This document shows positions 46,657-58,827 of a DNA stretch of 64,000 nt, piece by piece (position 1 is the stretch's first letter; each line of letters opens with the position of its first letter). Made by a program: the position numbers and the translations under genes. Source of the DNA: Nemania diffusa (taxonomy: Eukaryota; Ascomycota; Sordariomycetes; Xylariales; Xylariaceae); contig JBBPUQ010000003.1 in the NCBI GenBank assembly GCA_038501195.1, positions 2,186,501 through 2,250,500 of the forward strand. The letters run 5' to 3'. The notes under the pieces are model-generated. The model was given only the letters and a program-made list of their open reading frames with translations. It was not told the origin of the DNA and did not search any database.

Positions 46657-47253
46657 TGGCACAAAAAGTCATGGATTATGGGGAGCCGTTTCCGATTTAC
46701 TCTGTCCTCCTATTATTGTCCTAGAGTAGTAGGTTTTGGGACCCTTTCGCGGACTTTGGCCACAAAGAGGATAGACGAATGTGTAGATGATTATGACTAC
46801 TTCTAGTAGAGTTACAGATGTTATGTGTTAGGAGAGGACGGATGTAAGAGAGTACTTCTTGCTAGGAGCATCAAGGGCTACAAGTCGGGATTAAGCGTCG
46901 GCCGACTACCTGATGAGGGCTAATCATTGTTATGCTTCAGTGCAAGCTCTACGAGTGTATTATATTACATGCGGATGGATAATGTTGCTAGAGCGTCAGT
47001 CCACTAGACTATATCCATACCAGCGGCCTAGCTTGTTAGATAGGTAGCCCTTATGCCGTAGAATATGTAGTTCCTCGACGGTCAGCACTTCCCAACAGAC
47101 TTTCTCTCTTTTTGATATTGTGCCCCGTAGTCTGGCGCCGGTATCTACTTAGATGCTCTGCTCCTGGGCCATCTATTATTATATGTTGTTACTCCAGATC
47201 CCGGGATGTCGCTAGTTTGCCATGCCCGGATCCCGTTTCCCCATGTCTTATCT
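46657..47253. other. Intergenic region between convergent genes
   Basis: 3' untranslated regions of the WHIM-type and DUF1770 genes. Nothing else seen. Confidence 0.6.
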
Positions 47254-48029
47254 CTAGAACCGTTTCGTCTTCGCCGATGCGGGCAAAGGCCACTTATTCA
47301 CGCCATACCACCACCGCCGAAGCCGTGCCCCGACGGAGCTGCCGCTAATCTGTGCGTTCCGGTTCCAGTGCTGCCAGCCGACTATGGCGAGGTTGTAGAG
47401 AACGCCTTGGGCGAGGGGCATCATGATCTGCGAGCAGGGGGGTTTTATATGTTAGCTAACGAGCTAGCCAGCCAGCCGCCACCACCACCACCAAATACAC
47501 GAACTAACTTTCCCTTTTCACTCCGACCTGCTCCTAGCTAGAGCTTACTTCACCCTTCGCCGTGTAGGCCAAGCCAGACAAGGGAGACGGAGAGAAAGGG
47601 GGAATATTCTCGACTTTGTGTACAATAGGAACAACGTACCTGGTCCCGCACCGTGATCCAGGCGATCCGCCCCCATGTCTGGGCGCCGGCGATGCTGTGC
47701 AGGTAGCTCTGCTCGAAGCGCAGGTCGGGCATGGGCGGGTAGACGGTGGCGCGGCCATGCCGGGGCGCCCCGCGCGGGCGCACCAGCACGCTCACCGGGA
47801 TGTCCTCGTCGTCCTCGTCCTCGTCGTCCGTCTCGTCGAGCTCGCCGCGGTACCGCCGCCGGCGTGCATGTCTCGAGGCGGCGGCGGCGGCGGGAGAGGA
47901 GGGCAGGAGATACGCGGGCTCCCTCGTCGACGCTGCCGTCGAGGGGTTGAGGTCGTGCCGGGGCGATGGGGACCGGTTTATGTGTGCTGTTTGTATCACT
48001 TCGGCTATCTGCGTTGGTATTGAGGACAT
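47254..48029 (-). CDS. DUF1770-family fungal protein
   Basis: Two exons (47640-48029, 47254-47427) give 187 residues. The 212-bp intron has a GTACGT donor, GCTAAC branch point and GCAG acceptor. The start MSSIPTQIAEVIQTAHI is family-like. The middle is Ala/Arg-rich and then acidic (DETDDEDEDDEDIP). The conserved C-terminal half reads PMPDLRFEQSYLHSIA, WGRIAWITVRDQ, then after the intron MMPLAQGVLYNLAIVGWQHWN and a Trp-rich end (GARLRRWWYGVNKWPLP). DUF1770 is a fungus-restricted family of unknown function; the assignment is from memory of the motif order. A single hydrophobic stretch around the QGVLYNLAIVGW segment may associate with membrane. Exon 1 is GC-rich. Confidence 0.85.
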
Positions 48030-49294
48030 TGTCGTCGTCGTCGTATGTACGGATATTTTCGTGGCTCGGGAATTGGCAGACAGGTATGTGTAGGTATATG
48101 GAGGTGCCTTGTTGCTTGTATGCTTAATTCGGGTCTTCTGTTCGATGCCCGCTGGCGTCGCAGTTGCTTACCTCCGGGTATGTAATAGTATTTGAATAAT
48201 AACAATGCGAAAAGGTTAGGTTTAGGTATCTAGATACTGTTGAGCTCGGTCCTATGAGGTCAGTGATAGATGAATTGGCGGACCGGGGTTTCGGCTGCGT
48301 TTAACTCCACTATCTACTTACAGTACATACCCCCACTATGTAGGTAGGTACCTAGGTACTTTATTTTAACCCTTTAAAGGCCGCCTCAGCATAGTGACTC
48401 AAGAGTGGAATACCAAGGCCACTCACACGCTTATTTCTACCCATACTCTTATACAGCTATACAAGCGGCCCTTTACTCTACTTTTTAAGTCAGTCACTGT
48501 GCTGAGGCCTTAAGGGATACCAAGATAACGCTATAACTACGTCCTCATAACAGGCTTTGACTTCTAAAACACATATTCAGTTTTCTCACTAATTATTAAA
48601 TTTCTATATATACAGGTATCCTAGACGCAAGGAATGCCTACTTTCTCCCGTCTTAAAATTTCAAGCTCAGCCTTAGATCTTGCAACAATGAGCTGTCTCC
48701 GATGGTAGTATACCTACGCTCAAATCAATCTATATTGTGATATACATGTGTAGGTCGGGTGAAAATACTAAATGGTGATTGGGGTTGACTTGACTTTCCA
48801 ATATTGCCCTAGGATGTTCGATTTCCCAAATATCTCGATATTAAACATGAAGAAAAACATGAAGCGCGAGCATGACCTTCACCTTGGAAAGCATGCTGTC
48901 AGAATTTGCACATAACAAGATATAAACGCCGATACCCATAAACACAGTGACTAAAATCCTCTGTGTCAGTAATACGAGGACATGGTGCCTCTTAATGTAA
49001 TACATACTTGACTAGTCTGTACGTTGACGAGTATCTACCATCCTCCCTGCTATGATACTACAGCCCCTTTCATAGCAAAGCTGTAATCATGAAACCGAAA
49101 GAAACGCCTCGGCCATGACGAGAACCATAACAATACAGCCCGCAGCTCCATAGGCACTACTTGTGCGACAGTGTACCGGCGCTACACTAATACCAGCCCA
49201 CCGCTCTCCTTAACTTAGTAAATCCAACCATGTTGCTATGTCTTCGTCAACAGCACGGTCCTCATCGTTGTTGTTAACCCCGAGATAGTTCCAT
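48030..49294. other. Intergenic region with a short inverted-repeat element
   Basis: No gene supported. Contains the 147-bp inverted-repeat structure at 48370-48516 and TAGGTAGGTACC tracts near 48345. Confidence 0.6.
48370..48516. repeat. Possible 147-bp MITE-like inverted repeat
   Basis: The left end CCCTTTAAAGGCCGCCTCAG, then CATAGTGACT, mirrors the right end AGTCACTGTGCTGAGGCC, then TTAAGGG. About 30 bp are paired, with small gaps and a transition. No clear target duplication is visible, so it may be a decayed miniature element or simply a large hairpin. Confidence 0.45.
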
Positions 49295-51107
49295 TTAAGC
49301 CTTAGGCTCCTCGGTTTCCAAAATCCCTTTGTCTTCGGGGTCCGTCGCTCGTGTCTCTTCGCTGCTAACCCGACTGTCGTCGTGGGCTTCACTCAGATCC
49401 TCTGAGGACTCACGCGAAGTCGTCTTTGGCGTGACACTGGGCCTCGATTTATCGCTTGCTATTGATCGGACCCACTGCCACATCCAGAGTCAGTAATTGC
49501 TACCTCGAGCTTGATCTATGAGTTTTACCGCAAGCGTGGAAAGGGGTTGAGACGTGCCCACAGCCCGGGCAGGACATGGTGGGCGTTCGGAAGATAGCAG
49601 AACAAGAAGCAAATGCCACCGAGGATCACTTACAGCGGAGCGCGCGAGTTCCAGGTTGAAGATGGCGGTGTCGTCATCGACGAATCTGTTTTCTGGGCGC
49701 GCGGTGTCCGTTGTGTAGAGGTTAATCGTCCGGGTATGGGCGTTGTACGCCGCGAATGGCGCGTAAAAGCTGCCGAACCGATCGCAGATATCTTCGAGGG
49801 CCGCTCTAAACCCAGGATAGCATGTGAGAGGCTCCGGTAGTGCGTGGCCTCGTGGAAATACCACGAAGATGCAGGTTCTGTTTTGGCGGAGAAAATCCAT
49901 CGTTGCTTTTGAGACACAGAGTTTCGGCGATATGGGGTTTCGCGTGGCATACGACGTTTCCAGCACGCGATCTAACCACTCGATTGGATGCCTGGAGGAC
50001 TTGGTTGGTTTGGGATTTTTTTCTTCGGATACCCTGCGCCCTCCTTGAAGTCTGTTGTAGCCTGGTTGTAACAAGCTGTTATCTGTGTTTACAGTGGAGT
50101 TTACAGTTGAGGGATCTGATGTGTTGTTTTGAGAAGCTTCGTGCTGTCCTGTAGCCGTGTTGGTGATAGAGGCACCCGCTGCCCTGGCGTCTGGACTCCT
50201 GAGGCGTAATGGTCGCCGTGTTATGATCGGACGAACATTGTCTGTGCACACTTCGTAGCCTGACGGCGTGGTGTGTTGAACCTGAATGGTTCCTAGCACG
50301 TGGTATTAGCCACGAATCAAGGTTCAAACGGCGTTCGGTGAATCTGTTGCTCTAGGAAACTAAGTGATGCATGGGCATGGGACAAAGGAGGGGGGGTCTA
50401 CTACCGGCTGTGCTGTTGACCTCGGACAGAGGTGTAAACCTCCGAAATAAGCCTGTTTTACTTAAAGACTCTAGGAAATCACTAGAATCGGCCAACAGGG
50501 GCAACTGAGGTGCAGGCTCGTAGTCCTGCCTAGACATAGCTTCGGATATGGTGCTGAAGCTGGAACGCCTGGCACGGCTGGTAGAACGTCTGCATGTCAT
50601 AGGATGGACTCGAGACACCATGGTAGCCCAGCGTCTACCGCCTTCCTGGAAAACACCGAAGCCGGTTTTCAAATTGCGGCCTGAAGACTGATGTGAGACC
50701 TCTCCCGGGGACCTGCTAGAATCTGTCGAATCCCGACTAGTCCAAAGATATGGTGCCATGGACCCGATATTTCTTCGAATCGCCGGCCAGGTCTGACCGG
50801 CCAGCTCGACGTGCTGGGCATCCGCCGGTGCCAGGCACAGTAAATCGTCGTGGGATTTCACATCATACCACGGGCCAGGCGTGCCTGGCATGCTGTTCCT
50901 ATTGTGTTCCGGAATGCTTCTGCTTCTACTTCTTTTAGCGATGTTCTTCGTAATATCCTTAAGTCGGCCTCGCAACGAAGTCTTGTTACCGCTGGCGTGA
51001 AACGGCTTGCGGTCGAAAAGCGAGCTGGTCGCGGGCACTGGAAGGGTCATGTGGGATTCTGATGACCCGCCACCGCTGCGACTAGCTCGACTACGAAAGG
51101 ACAGCAT
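49295..51107 (-). CDS. Unrecognised 548-residue protein
   Basis: Three exons (50405-51107, 49529-50292, 49295-49474) join in frame through introns of 112 and 54 bp. The second intron has a GTAAAA donor and an ACTGAC branch point 14 bases before CAG. Reading through instead would end at a stop just inside it. I recognise no domain. The N-terminal 110 residues are basic and Ser-rich (MLSFRSRASRSGGGSS, KRSRSRSIPEHNRNS). A middle part carries VSKATMDFLRQNRTCIFVVF and YPGFRAALEDICDRFGSFYA, which look folded. The C-terminus is an acidic, disordered tail (RESSEDLSEAHDDSR). No signal peptide or membrane segment is visible. It looks like a fungus-specific protein. The start ATG 51107 follows a GTG-only upstream extension. 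Confidence 0.72.
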
Positions 51108-51582
51108 GGCGCCAAGATGGTAAAATGAATGAATGTGTGGATGGTGTATATAGAATAATACCACAGAAGTACAAGATACAGGCCTGGGCCTACCGGGAAG
51201 TATGGTCCCGAGAGTAAGCACTGAGACTCAGACCAAGATACCCAATACAGTCGCAGTGCAGAATGTAGAATGCGGTTGATAATATAGAGGCCGAGATTCT
51301 CAGACGATAGAATATATCCGAACTAGAAGACTACGACACTCGATGCAGGTATCCCCGAGGGAAACCACCTCGTACTCGTAGAGTTTCTGGTAGATCCGAC
51401 AAGATCGCCCTTCCCTAGCAACATTCATTACGAAGAAGCTACGAACATACATCCTGCTACCTTATTTACGTTGCGAATTTGGAAGCTTGAACCAAGATGC
51501 TGAGGAGGCGGGACTTGTTCGTCCTGGGTTGATGACGTAGAGTATGGTATCAATAAAATACAACATCTTATGCTGCGCCCTC
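51108..51582. other. Intergenic region
   Basis: Promoter and leader of the 548-residue protein gene and 3' end of the PPR gene, which is on the same strand. No other feature seen. Confidence 0.6.
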
Positions 51583-53563
51583 TCAAAATATCTGTTCCAA
51601 ATTTCTGTCACTAGCATGTTCCCCATGTCTAGAAGTGCCCCTCTCCATATCGTGTGGTCGGACTGATTTGGATTTATTGTCCTCGGCGTTTTCTGGTTGC
51701 TTTGCCTGATTACTAGGACGCTGGCTCCCACTTTCATAAAAATTGGTGATAATTCTAGTGAGACCAGCATGCCTCGATCTTATCTTCGCAGCCTGGGCCG
51801 TCGTGAGCGAGGCCGAATGTTCAGTATTGAGCATATCATATGCAGCACACATCTTTCGTGCCAGGGCTATTACCTCTCCCTTGGAGAGCAGTGCCCGTTC
51901 TAATACCTTAGGATCGTTGGTGTTTGGGGGGTCGGTCAAATACTTCTTTGCAACTGCTTGGTAAGGCCCAAAAAGGTGCTCAAGGGCTGCGACCAGAGTT
52001 TTAGCCCATGCGTCCATTGCACCAGCATAGTCGTCCTTGGCCATGCCGTCATATGCGCGCTTGCACGCGTGGGCAACTTGAAGGTATGTTCGTAGTGACT
52101 GCACATCGGGGATGTTGGGGAATTGACCCATAGTTTTTAAGATGGCTGTTGCGTTGTCGAGTGCCGACTTGTTAAGATTATCGCGAAGGCAGGCCTTCAT
52201 GGCGAGCCGGACATGTTTGTGCGTTCTCAGATCGTTGGGCATATTCTGCAGTGCCGTGGCAACTCTGCCACTATTTTTGCCACGGTGAAAGACCCTCAGT
52301 GCTCGAGTCCAATTATCAGGGTCCGGAACGACGTTATAGTGAATAGTGAACATGTTCCAGTACTTCACTGCCTTGGTTGTCCTACGGGTCTTCTCGAGAG
52401 CCTCCAGGATCATTGATAGGGAATTGTTCCCTGGCAATGCGTGGCTGATTGCTGGAGCGCCGGGGGCTTTGATGGTCGACCTGGGGGCGGCCAACGCAGC
52501 ATTTCCGCCTTCTCTCCCGGATAAGCCTTTATTATCCGCTCTTGGGATCATCATCGTTTGCTCAATCAGGCCCTCGATAGAATCGATGTCCGAGTAGCTT
52601 CCCATGAGCAAGATTCGCCCCATAGCACACACCAATTCCTCGTCAATGATGAGAGAACCAGACCGCCACCGTGAAATGACTTCCTCCCATATAGCCTTGG
52701 CGCGTCTGATGACGCTCTGCTTTTCTTGTTGGACCTCCTTATCTTCTAGACGTTCGGAGGGCTCGTTGTCGCCGAGACGCTTGTCGAAATTCATACGCAT
52801 GGCGTTGAGAATGGTGGTGTATGTCAAGTTATTAGGACTGCGGAGCGGGTCGTCGGAGGTATTCAGAATGCTGAACATGGAATCAAGGTCACCGACTTTG
52901 GCGCAGACTTGCAGCACTGCGTTTAGATGTATGGTGTTAGGCTTTATTCGTCCGACCGAGATCATGTTCTGGTATAGCTTGACAGCCTCGGCGACAGCGA
53001 GCTTGGGGTGCTCAGACTTGGCGCATCCTCGAAAGATGATGGTGAAGGTCTGGGCATTCGGCTGCTGGGAACGCTTCTTCATCTGGTTCGTCTCTGGTTA
53101 GTCTACATCGAATTGGTGTATGGCAAAGGAGGCCGACCTCGTTATAGAGCTTGAGAGCAGCATGTATGCGCCCGTTCTTCAGCTGGTAGTCGATCAAGTG
53201 GTTCCAGCTGACGGTGACGGGGAGTGTTTTGCTGGCTTGCCTCGTAATGTCAGCAGCAAGCTCGAAATCGCCCTTGTGTAAAGCAATCCTGATACGGTTT
53301 GCGATATGTAATGGATCGCCTAGATATTGTAGCTCCTTGCGAGCAGCCCACTGGGCCGAGCGGCCGAGCGCCGAGGCCTTGAACCCGTCATGCCCGGTTG
53401 AGGTTCGTGCTGCGATCGTCGCATACCGTCTGCTCAGTCGAGGTGGTTTTGCTATGGTCCGATAAGGCGGCAGATTATAGCGGGTTGTATTTAGATGCTT
53501 GGGCAAACTGTGCCCGGATAGACTGTAAAATGCTCTCCTTAGGCATGCTGTACAAGTAAACAT
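51583..53563 (-). CDS. Mitochondrial pentatricopeptide-repeat (PPR) protein
   Basis: Two exons (53138-53563, 51583-53082) give 641 residues. The first 60 residues are rich in Arg, Ser and Tyr with no acidic residues (RRAFYSLSGHSLPKHLNTTR; ...RYATIAART), a clear mitochondrial presequence. PPR-type helical pairs follow from about residue 95: SWNHLIDYQLKNGRIHAALK, then LYNE|MKKRSQQPNAQTFTII across the intron, then IKPNTIHLNAVLQVCAKVGD and NNLTYTTILNAM. PPR proteins bind organellar RNA and govern its stability, processing or translation. The 55-bp intron has a good GACTAAC branch and CAG acceptor but an unusual GTCGGC donor. It is kept because it restores the repeat exactly. ATG 53563 is the first in frame; the upstream extension has no ATG. 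Specific RNA target unknown. Confidence 0.88.
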
Positions 53564-54140
53564 GGCGACTCGCTGGCGTCGGGTATAACATCGAGTACCT
53601 ATTTTGATGGGAGGCGCATTCAATCCTTTTTTTTATTTTATAGATCGTTGCGCTCGTAAATTTTTATCCACTTACAATCAACTATCTTGTTGTAGGTACT
53701 TGGGGCTGAAGTGCACTAAAGTTCAAACAATGCACTAATCCTACTTAGTCGAGTCTTGGCCCTGCATCCACTACACTGTACAGTATCCCCTGGTTCGTCT
53801 ACCTACCTAATTATCTAATCTACCTACAGAATACATAGGTACCTAATTCTGGAGTAAACCAGGGTTCGCGGTACGCGTGCCTGGGCAACACACCCGCGAC
53901 GCGTCCCCCACTCACCGTTAATTAACAATTAATTGTTCTGTAGAATACAGAGTACAGTACTTATACCTATCTAGCTCTGTTCTATTTCCCCTCCTACTAT
54001 TCTGTAATTCATACATACATCAACTGGCCCACTACCTTTCCCTCCCCCAAACACCCAGTTCTGATATGCATTTCTTCTTCTTCTAGTTACTCCCTCTGAA
54101 GTCCCGAAATCACTCTACTAAAACTGGTCTTCTGCCAATC
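53564..54140. promoter_or_regulatory. Divergent promoter region of the PPR and POL1 genes
   Basis: 577 bp separate the two start codons. It contains TACCTACCTA tracts, an AATTAATTAATTGTT-like AT patch near 53920, and a C/T-rich stretch with CTTCTTCTTCT before POL1. No MCB-type ACGCGT cell-cycle box is obvious near POL1, although ACGCGT-like GACGCGTC occurs at 53896. Confidence 0.5.
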
Positions 54141-57100
54141 ATGTCGAAAGCGGCCAGCAGACGTAACAAGCTTGCCGAGCTGCGAGCTTTGCGTGCCTCG
54201 GGCAAAAAGGCCTACGACACATACGAAGTGGCCGAAGAGCAAGCTCTGTATGAGGAAGTTGACGAGAACGAGTACAAGAAGATCGTGAGAGACCGCCTCA
54301 ACCAGGACGATTTTGTTGTCGACGACAATGGCGAGGGCTACGTCGACGACGGTCGTGAGGATTGGGATCGAGTCCAAGCCTACGATTCCGGAAGCGAAGA
54401 CGACGTAGCTGCCAGGCCGAGAGATCGTAAATCTGGTGAGAGGACCTCCAGGCTCTGTGCCCTCGTCTTGCGCGTGCTGACCCTACACTAGACAAACGGA
54501 AACGCGAAGAAGACATGGCCAAAAGGGATGCGAATGATCGTGACATCAGCGAGTACTTTCTGAAAGGGCAGAGCGCTCCCCAACCCAAAGCGAAGGTACA
54601 CCATCGCCTATACCAGCTGATAGTGACTGGATCGGCACGCTAACATTCGAACGTAGGTCATCAAGACTGAGGACGACGATAGATTCCTCGCAAATCTACT
54701 CGGCGAAGTTGATGCGAATGTTCAAGCACCGCTACTCCGACTACCTAAAAGAAACAGATCTCCCGAAAGACGTCGTGCCCGCGCCTTGTCTCCTGTTCGT
54801 AGCACTCGACAGCCAGTCGCTAAAAAGGCGAGACTCAGCCCAGAGAGCCTGCCCCCCCAGCGCCACAACGAAACCGTTCACGACGATAGCTTGCCCCCGC
54901 CTCCAGAAGACGACATGCCGCCGCAGATCGACGATGACATAATGAGTGATCCGATGCCAGTCCCCTCATCACCACTTTCCAAAGCAGTTGCCCGCAAAGC
55001 CCAGCTCAAGGCTGAACCTGTAGATGACGACGACGATGAAGAAATGATGGAAGTAGCTCATGCTGGTGCAATAAACACAGCGAGCGTCAACCTATCCGCT
55101 TCTCGGCCCATCAAAAAGCTGATTAAGCCTGATCCTTATCCTTCACTGGTCAGCTCTTCGCCTGCAAAAGCCCCTGAAGCCGATGTCGATTCCTCGTCGT
55201 GGAATCGGCTAACTGATAAGTTGAACGTCGTTGGTAACCCAACTCCTCAAGCTAATACAGTTATGAAAATGGACTATCGAGATGCTATCGAGGAAGATGG
55301 CAGTCTGAATATTTTCTGGACTGACTATACAGAAGTCCTTGGCTCCCTCTGTTTGTTTGGCAAAGTCCGGAATAAGAAGACCGGTACCTATGCAAGTTGC
55401 TTCGTTAAAGTTGATCAGATACTGAGAAAGCTGTTCTTTCTACCTCGGCAGTATCGCCAGAAGGGCGGGGAAGACACCGACGAGGTAGTCGAAATGCAGG
55501 ACGTTTATTCGGAAGTTGACGATATAATGACGAAGATGAATGTCGGTATGCACAAGATCAAAGCGTGCGACAGAAAATATGCTTTTGAGCTACCGGGCAT
55601 TCCTCGAGAGGCTCAGTATCTCAAGCTATTATACCCATATACTAGTAAGTTGTCTGGCTTCCAAAGATTGAATTTCTATATGAGCATTGGCTTAGTGGAG
55701 AACAGAACCACCGATCGCTGCCGAGACAACTGGGGAGACATTCTCTCATATTTTCGGTACCAACACTGGATTGTTCGAACAGTTTGTTTTGTGGAAGAAT
55801 ATCATGGGCCCATGTTGGCTAAAAATCAAAGATGCCGACTTCGGTTCTTTGAAAAACAGCTCATACGCCAAGCTCGAAGTCGCTGTCAGCGACCCAGACA
55901 CGATATGTCCATTGAGTGACTCGGATACCCTGGAACCTCCTTCCCTTACTTTGATGAGTCTAGCTATGCGGACGACGTTCAATGCAAAGAACAACAAAGC
56001 AGAGATCCTCGCAATCAGTGCTCGCATTTATGAAAATATACTACTCAGTGATACCACCCCAGCTGATGAGATTCCATCTCGGACATTCACCCTAATTAGG
56101 CCAAATGGCACCGCATTCCCTTTTGGGTTCGATAAATTGGCAGAGGACAAAAAGAAGGGTTCGATCAAGTTGATGAAGACAGAAGGGCAGATTCTGTCAC
56201 TCTTCCTCGCGCAGCTTGATCTCGCCGATCCCGACGTTATCCTTGGGCATCAACTTGAAGGTGTTGACTACAGTATCATCTTGAATAGATTACACGATAA
56301 CAAGACCCCGCAATGGGCACGACTTGGACGACTTCGCAGAGCGAACTGGCCATCATCCATAGGAAAGACTGGCGGTAACGTTTTTGCCGAGCGCCAGGTC
56401 ATGGCTGGTCGTCTGTTATGTGATCTCGCCAATGACGCAGGCAAGTCAGTCATGTACAAGTGCCAGTCTTGGAGTTTGACTGAGATGTGTAATCTCTATC
56501 TCGGCGATGATACGCGTCGCAGGGACATTGATAATGAGGCCGCCTTGAAAACTTGGGCTGCTGAAAAGAACGGCCTGATGGATTACGTTACCCATATGGA
56601 AGCAGATACATACTTTATTGCTGCTCTAGCTCTCAGGACGCAAATATTACCTCTAACACAAGTTTTGACTAACTTGGCCGGCAACTCGTGGGCTCGAACG
56701 TTAACTGGAACGCGAGCTGAGCGAAATGAGTACATTTTGCTACACGAGTTTCATCGGAACAAGTATATATGCCCCGACAAGCAGTTCTTCAAAGGGCGGC
56801 CTAAGGTTGAGGATGAAGCAGATGCAGAGGAGGTAACTGTTAGCAAAAAGAAAGACAAGTACCAAGGCGGCCTGGTGTTCGAACCAGAGAAGGGTTTATA
56901 TGACAAGTTTGTGCTTGTCATGGATTTTAATTCCCTGTATCCCTCTATCATCCAAGAGTTCAATATTTGCTTCACAACTGTGGAACGATCTGAATTGGTA
57001 AGCTAAGCGTATGCCCATATCGTCAAGCTCTACTAACAATTGTTACAGTCAGATGACCCGGACGCAGTTCCAGAAGTCCCAACAGAACAAGAGCTAGGTA

Positions 57101-58827
57101 TATTACCAAGACTTATTGCCACTCTTGTTCGTCGCCGGCGACAAGTGAAGTCGCTCATGAAGGATAAAAATGCTACGCCGGAACAACTTGCTACGTGGGA
57201 TATTAAACAGCTTGCGCTGAAGCTCACAGCGAACTCTATGTACGGCTGCCTGGGATACACCAAATCACGATTCTATGCACGACCCCTAGCCGTACTTACT
57301 ACCTCTAAGGGTCGTGAGATTCTCCGTAGCACAAAAGACCTGGCTGAGTCTAAGTCGCTCCAGGTTATCTACGGTGATACAGACTCGGTCATGATTAACG
57401 CCAATGTTGATTCAGTTGCAGATGCGCTGAAAGTCGGTAATGATTTCAAGAAGGCCGTCAATGAACGCTACCGCCTACTCGAGATTGATATTGATAACGT
57501 TTTCCGGAGAATTCTGTTGCAGGCCAAAAAAAAGTACGCCGCTATCAATCTTGTCGAAGTTGCCGGTGGCAAGCTTGTCGAGAAAATGGAGGTTAAAGGT
57601 CTGGACATGAAGCGCAGAGAGTACTGTGGTCTGTCAAAAGAGATTTCGTCTCGTATACTGAACGAAATCCTTTCCGGAGATGAGACTGAAGTTGCTGTCC
57701 AACGGATACACGAGTACTTGCGAGAGATTTCGGGAAAGATGAGGGAGAACTTGATCCCTGTTCAAAAGTATATCATATATACGCAGCTTGGTAAGGCACC
57801 GAACGAATATCCCAATGCGGACTCGATGCCACAGGTCCAAGTCGCTCTTCGGGAAATCGCACGGGGCAAAACGGTTCGCCGTGGGGACGTCATCTCCTAT
57901 GTTGTGACCGGAGACAGCAAGACAAGTTCAGAACATATTGCCAAGCGCTCCTATACGCCACAGGACCTCACGAAAAAAGACTCGGACCTCAAGGTCGATG
58001 TCGAGTGGTACATTGGCAAGCAAATATTCCCACCAGTTGAGCGACTATGTGCCAATATCACTGGCACTTCCACATCCCAGCTCGCTGAACAACTTGGTCT
58101 CGACGTGCGCCGCTACAGTGGCAATTCTTCAAGCCAATCTAGCTCCACCGACCTCGAGATCCATCCTCTGGAATCCCAAATTCCCGACGAAATTCGTTTC
58201 CGTGACTGCACACGACTCTCTCTCCGCTGTCGGAAGTGCAAGGTCTCTTCACCATTCTATGGCCTTATCCCCGTCCCTTCCGACACGGAGGCTACCCAAG
58301 CGGTGACAGTAACAGCACAGGGTATCTCCTGTCCATCATGTTCATCTAGCATATCCAATCTCAGTATTGTCGCACAGCTCGAACATGCAATCCGTGCCCA
58401 GACGTCACGCTACTACGAAGGCTGGCTCGTGTGCAACGACGCATCATGTGGGAACCGCACGCGCCAGCTATCTGTTGGTGGCACGCGGTGCTTGGGACCC
58501 AAGGGCCTTGCATCAGATTGCAAAGGCCGCATGCGCTACGAGTATTCGGAGCGTGACATACACAACCAGCTCGTCTACTTCGCGTCGCTCTGGGATGTCG
58601 ACAAGGCCCGCGCGAAGGCCCAGTCCGGCGTTACGGGTCTCGGTGGCGAGGGAAATGCCGGCGCCCTAAGCGCTGCGGAACAAGAACGCATCAAGGCCCT
58701 CGCTGCGCACAACCATGACCGCTTCAGAACGGTCAAGGGCGTGGTTGACAAATATCTCGATAAGTGCGGCCGCCAGTGGGTGGCCATGGATACCTTGTTC
58801 TCAAAGCTCGGGTTCATCGCTGCTTGA
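54141..58827 (+). CDS. POL1: DNA polymerase alpha catalytic subunit
   Basis: Five exons (54141-54435, 54492-54595, 54657-55644, 55706-56997, 57049-58827) give 1,485 residues, close to yeast Pol1. It extends RNA primers made by primase to start Okazaki fragments. The N-terminus has the Pol-alpha-specific domain (SRRNKLAELRALRASGKKAY). Next comes a charged linker, an exonuclease-like domain that is inactive in this family, and the palm. Family-B motif A is DFNSLYPSIIQEFN (from 869), motif B KLTANSMYGCLGY (from 951) and motif C YGDTDSV (from 1001), with catalytic aspartates 869, 1003 and 1005. The C-terminus keeps both cysteine clusters (CRKCK/CPSC and CNDASC/C...C) that bind the B subunit. All four introns (56, 61, 61, 51 bp) are in phase. 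Confidence 0.98.
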
